Source of the DNA: Pontibacillus halophilus JSM 076056 = DSM 19796
GTDB taxonomy: Bacteria > Bacillota > Bacilli > Bacillales > BH030062
DNA: 64,000 bases
Direction of reading: 5' to 3'
Assembly: GCF_000425205.1 (NCBI RefSeq)
Contig: NZ_AULI01000001.1
Span: 186,001-250,000 of the forward strand
Each line of letters begins with the position of its first letter. Position 1 is the stretch's first letter. Made by a program: the position numbers and the translations under genes. The notes under the pieces are model-generated. The model was not told where the DNA came from. It worked only from the letters and a program-made list of their open reading frames with translations, and made no database searches. Of the stretch, positions 60,989-64,000 are shown piece by piece.

Positions 60989-62197
60989 ATGCTAACTTAT
61001 ATGTGGATTCTTTTTTGGATTATTCTCATTATACTACTGATCCTTTTTCTCGGATGGCTTGATTTCACGCTAGGACGTAAATCGCATCATAGAAACCTTC
61101 GTTTCTATGACTTTAAGAAGACTAAAGGAGATTATAACTTTTACTCCAATGGAAGCACCCTATTTGATGACATGTTTGAAGACATTAGGTGTGCAAGAGA
61201 ATCGGTTGAGGTTCTGTTCTTTATTGTGAAGACAGACGATTTGAGTATGCATTTCTTAGATTTGCTTCAAAGTAAGGCAAAGGATGGTGTTGAGGTCAAG
61301 CTTGTTCTAGACCGTTTCGGGAGCTTTCGTATTACACCACGAAAGATTCGTGAAATGAGAGAGGCTGGCATTCAATTTGCTTTCTGTGAGAAACCATCAT
61401 TTCCGTACTTCTTCTATAAGATGAATCGGAGGAATCATCGTAAAATTACGGTCGTTGATAATGAAATTGCTTATGTTGGGGGATACAACGTTGGCAAGGA
61501 GTATATAGGGAAAGATGCCATTATGGGAGACTGGCGAGACTATCACCTCCGCTTAAAAGGCGAAGTCGTCCAGGAGCTTCGTCACGTCTTCTATGACGAT
61601 TGGTATTTAGCTACTGGCGAGGAACCACCTTCTTCATTCCCTGCCACGAGCACAGCTGGTCAGTATGAAGTAGAGGTATGCGCAACGGATGGTGGACAGC
61701 TTGAGGATATCTTCCTTTCATTGATTGATCAAGCGGAGGAAGAACTTCTAATTGGTACTCCATATTTCATACCAAGCCAAAGGTTGTTCGAAGGGGTGTT
61801 GAACGCCATCCAGCGTGGAGTGGATGTGAAAGTGATTCTCCCGTTGAAAGCTGACCATGCGTTCGTGAAAGAGGCCGGACTCCCTTACTTGACCCGCGTT
61901 GTGAAAGAAGGCGGAGAGGTACACTTCTTTGACGCCGGATTTTACCACGCCAAAGTGATTATGGTAGACGGACGTCTTTGCGATATCGGCACTGCGAACT
62001 TCGACCGACGCAGTCTATTCTTGAATAAAGAAGTCAATACACTCATCTATGACGAACCTTTTATCCGAGATTTACGCGAAACATTTTTAGAAGACTTTGA
62101 ATCCGGTCGCCCACTAACAGAGGAATGGATTCGAAATCGACCATTCATCACGAAAGTAAACAGTGGAATAGGATACTTGTTACGGCCGTTTTATTAA
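60989..62197 (+). CDS. Cardiolipin synthase-like phospholipase D protein (YwjE-like)
   Basis: This enzyme condenses two phosphatidylglycerols into cardiolipin. The 402-residue protein has an N-terminal membrane helix (about 5-23) and two HKD motifs, NHRKITVVD (His150, Lys152, Asp157) and YHAKVIMVDG, each followed by a GGYN or GTANFD segment. Only one helix precedes the catalytic part, as in B. subtilis YwjE, which is the neighbour of uvsE there. AAAGGGG almost touches ATG 60989; the next ATG (61001) is an alternative start. Confidence 0.9.
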   Translation: MLTYMWILFWIILIILLILFLGWLDFTLGRKSHHRNLRFYDFKKTKGDYNFYSNGSTLFDDMFEDIRCARESVEVLFFIVKTDDLSMHFLDLLQSKAKDGVEVKLVLDRFGSFRITPRKIREMREAGIQFAFCEKPSFPYFFYKMNRRNHRKITVVDNEIAYVGGYNVGKEYIGKDAIMGDWRDYHLRLKGEVVQELRHVFYDDWYLATGEEPPSSFPATSTAGQYEVEVCATDGGQLEDIFLSLIDQAEEELLIGTPYFIPSQRLFEGVLNAIQRGVDVKVILPLKADHAFVKEAGLPYLTRVVKEGGEVHFFDAGFYHAKVIMVDGRLCDIGTANFDRRSLFLNKEVNTLIYDEPFIRDLRETFLEDFESGRPLTEEWIRNRPFITKVNSGIGYLLRPFY

Positions 62198-62214
62198 GAA
62201 AGGAGCATTCGCTA

Positions 62215-63168
62215 ATGCGTATTCGCTTCGGTTATGTCTCCCACTGCCTTACGCTATGGGAAGCGAAACCAGCACGAACACTCACCTTTAAGCGTTATAG
62301 TCAAATGGATCAGATGGAGCGTTATGATAAATTGCTGCAAGTGACGAGAGAGAATTTGTACCAAACGAAGCGGGTACTCCAGTTTAATCTTGCGGCTGAA
62401 ATTCCACTCTATCGATTCTCCTCCTCCATCGTTCCACTCGCTACACATCCAGAGGTAGACTGGGATTTTGTCACGCCTTTTCAGGAAGAGTGGCGAGAGC
62501 TAGGAAAACTGGCTAAAGAAGGGGGATTGCGTACGAGCTTTCATCCTAACCAATTCACACTCTTCACGAGTACGAAGCCTCACATCACTGAAAATGCAGT
62601 GAGGGATATGAATTATCACTACCGTATGCTCGAAGCAATGGGACTTGAAGAAGAAGGCTTTATTAACCTTCACGTTGGTGGAGCTTATGGGGATAAAGAG
62701 GCTTCTCTCGACCGTTTTCATGAACAAATCTATCAAATGCCCGAGGCAGTTCGGTCACGAATGACAGTGGAGAACGACGATAAGACGTTTACAACAGAAG
62801 AAACGCTTCGCGCTGCTGAGCGGGACCAACTTCCACTCATGTTCGACTACCATCACCACATGGCCAACCAAGGTGAAGAAACGTACGAAGAATACTTGCC
62901 CCGGGTGTTCAAGACTTGGTCACACACAGGGTACCCACCTAAAGTGCACGTATCTTCTCCGAAATCTCCTGACAAGTATCGGAGTCATGCAGAGTATGTA
63001 GACATGGAGTTCGCCCTCCCCTTCCTGAAAGCGTGCAAAGAAGAAACCGATATCTTGGACGTGATGATTGAGGCGAAAGGGAAAGACCGAGCTCTGTTGA
63101 CACTCGTAGAAGAACTCTCATCCATACGAGGGGTACAGCGTCGCTCAGGAGGAGAAATAGAATTATAA
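62215..63168 (+). CDS. uvsE: UV damage endonuclease UvsE
   Basis: UvsE nicks DNA next to UV photoproducts and starts an alternative excision repair. The 317-residue TIM-barrel protein begins MRIRFGYVSHCLTLWEA and carries FHPNQFTLFTS, NLHVGGAYGDKE, VENDDKTF, DYHHH and DVMIEAKGKD, whose Glu, Asp and His residues bind metals. GAAAGGAG precedes ATG 62215-62217; the longer frame starting at 62125 lies inside cls. It follows cls by 17 bases and is probably cotranscribed. Confidence 0.95.
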   Translation: MRIRFGYVSHCLTLWEAKPARTLTFKRYSQMDQMERYDKLLQVTRENLYQTKRVLQFNLAAEIPLYRFSSSIVPLATHPEVDWDFVTPFQEEWRELGKLAKEGGLRTSFHPNQFTLFTSTKPHITENAVRDMNYHYRMLEAMGLEEEGFINLHVGGAYGDKEASLDRFHEQIYQMPEAVRSRMTVENDDKTFTTEETLRAAERDQLPLMFDYHHHMANQGEETYEEYLPRVFKTWSHTGYPPKVHVSSPKSPDKYRSHAEYVDMEFALPFLKACKEETDILDVMIEAKGKDRALLTLVEELSSIRGVQRRSGGEIEL

Positions 63169-63170
63169 AG

Positions 63171-63204
63171 AAACCCCTTGCTCAAACGTTTGAGCAAGGG
63201 GTTT
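63171..63204. terminator. Bidirectional terminator between uvsE and argS
   Basis: AAACCCCTTGCTCAAACGTTTGAGCAAGGGGTTT is a perfect palindrome with flanking A and T runs, between convergent genes. Confidence 0.95.
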
Positions 63205-63212
63205 TCAATTTG

Positions 63213-64000
63213 TTACATACGTTCTGGTGCTGATACACCGATTAGTTTCAATCCATTCTCAAGCGTCTGACGGACGGACTCAACAAGTGCCATACGAGCC
63301 TGAGTGCGTTCTACATACTCAGCATCCAGCACTTTCTCAGCGTTGTAGAAACTGTGCAACTTAGAAGCAAGATCAAATACGTACTGGGTAACACGGTGAG
63401 GGGTGCGTTTCTCTGCACTATCGGCTACAACCTGTGGGAAGTCACCAAGGTGCTTGAGAAGCTCAATTTCTTTCTCAGAGGAAAGATAAGACCCATCAAT
63501 ATCTGTCGTAAATTCAAAGCCTTTCTCTTTCGCTCCTCTCAGCATGCTGCAAATACGAGCGTGTGCATACTGCACATAGTAGACAGGATTATCATTCGAC
63601 TCGGACGTCGCAAGGTCCATATCGAAATCAAGGTGTGAATCACTTGAACGCATGACGAAGAAATAACGCATAGCATCAACGCCCACTTCTTCCATAAGCT
63701 CACGAAGTGTCACAGCTTTCCCTGTTCGTTTACTCATCTTCACTTTTTCACCGTTCTGGTAGAGACTCACCATTTGGATAATCTCAGCTTCGAGTGTATC
63801 TACATTGTATCCAAGAGACTGAATCGCTGCTTTCATACGAGGAACGTAACCGTGGTGGTCGGCTCCAAGTACATCAATCAACGTGTCATGTCCACGCTCA
63901 AGTTTATTTAAGTGGTAAGCAATATCTGGTGTTAGATACGTGTAGCTACCATCTTGTTTAATTAATACACGGTCCTTATCGTCACCAAAGTCGGTTGAGC
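63213..64000 (-). CDS. argS: Arginyl-tRNA synthetase, 5' part cut by window
   Basis: The C-terminal 262 codons of a class I synthetase are visible; the reading frame continues past the right edge. Landmarks are the segment [31 protein letters not shown], the [15 protein letters not shown] active-site loop, and the anticodon-binding helical domain ending GVSAPERM. It follows the fadF region in B. subtilis order. Confidence 0.97.
   Translation of the reverse strand, partial: STDFGDDKDRVLIKQDGSYTYLTPDIAYHLNKLERGHDTLIDVLGADHHGYVPRMKAAIQSLGYNVDTLEAEIIQMVSLYQNGEKVKMSKRTGKAVTLRELMEEVGVDAMRYFFVMRSSDSHLDFDMDLATSESNDNPVYYVQYAHARICSMLRGAKEKGFEFTTDIDGSYLSSEKEIELLKHLGDFPQVVADSAEKRTPHRVTQYVFDLASKLHSFYNAEKVLDAEYVERTQARMALVESVRQTLENGLKLIGVSAPERM

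Noticed and set aside
62125-62214. N-terminal extension of uvsE
   Set aside because: It overlaps the end of cls in another frame, and a strong ribosome binding site plus family homology start at 62215.

Overview
The window comes from the chromosome of an endospore-forming, flagellated, naturally competent-type member of the Bacillaceae. The markers are spo0F, spoIIID, spoIIQ, spoIID, spoIIR, comK, flhO/flhP and mbl. Gene order follows the Bacillus subtilis segment from mbl through atp, glyA/upp, prfA/prmC, rho, spo0F/pyrG/rpoE to fadF/argS. Acidic tails on several proteins (SpoIIQ, RpoE, a small lipoprotein) would suit a salt-tolerant or marine genus, but this is an inference and the genus cannot be fixed. 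Nearly all genes lie on the minus strand. The plus-strand genes are a yjfB-like gene, an ohr gene, a cardiolipin synthase and uvsE. I see no rRNA, tRNA, CRISPR, insertion sequence or prophage block.

Layout. 1-7.5 kb is accessory: the end of a CpsB/YwqE-like PHP protein with degenerate metal ligands, a TetR-adaptor-RND efflux operon (yerO/swrC type), comK with a short C-terminus, a yjfB-like gene that seems to start with CTG, and an acidic lipoprotein. 7.5-17.4 kb is cell envelope, flagellar and sporulation: fabZ, an EpuA-like protein, flhP, flhO, mbl, spoIIID, an AimR-like (arbitrium receptor family) gene, spoIIQ, spoIID, murA, ywmB and ywzB. 17.5-24.9 kb is the complete atp operon with its promoter. 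25-35.5 kb holds a Vpr-like subtilase, mnaA, upp, glyA, ywlG, rpiB, a chemoreceptor without a sensor domain, ywlE, mntP and ywlC. 35.6-42.6 kb holds a sigma-B-type ohr gene, a cluster of DnaA boxes, a GNAT-like gene, spoIIR, prmC, prfA, a sporulation lipoprotein, tdk, a zinc-free type L31 gene and rho. 43-50 kb is glpX, murAB, tal, fbaA, spo0F, pyrG and rpoE. 50.3-60.8 kb is a fatty-acid/acyl-CoA degradation regulon: fadF alone, and mmgA-mmgB-two acyl-CoA dehydrogenases-tetR-icmF. 61-64 kb holds cls, uvsE and argS (cut by the window end).

How parts work together. The mmgA...icmF operon encodes thiolase, 3-hydroxyacyl-CoA dehydrogenase, two acyl-CoA dehydrogenases, a TetR repressor and a fused isobutyryl-CoA mutase. 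fadF next door supplies an electron outlet from the dehydrogenases. Both promoters carry the same AATGAACATT-centred dyad, and a perfect cre site sits in the mmgA leader, so joint control by the TetR protein plus catabolite repression is likely.

Regulatory features read directly from sequence include a pyrG promoter with GGGCTC start and CTCCC-containing attenuator, a long rho leader with an intrinsic terminator, a small translated-looking reading frame ahead of spoIIID, and a hairpin that buries the mntP ribosome binding site. The strongest leads for a second look are the non-phage AimR-like gene inside the sporulation cluster, the DnaA-box cluster near ywlC, ComK lacking the usual C-terminal tail, and YwlE with a 65-residue insertion.
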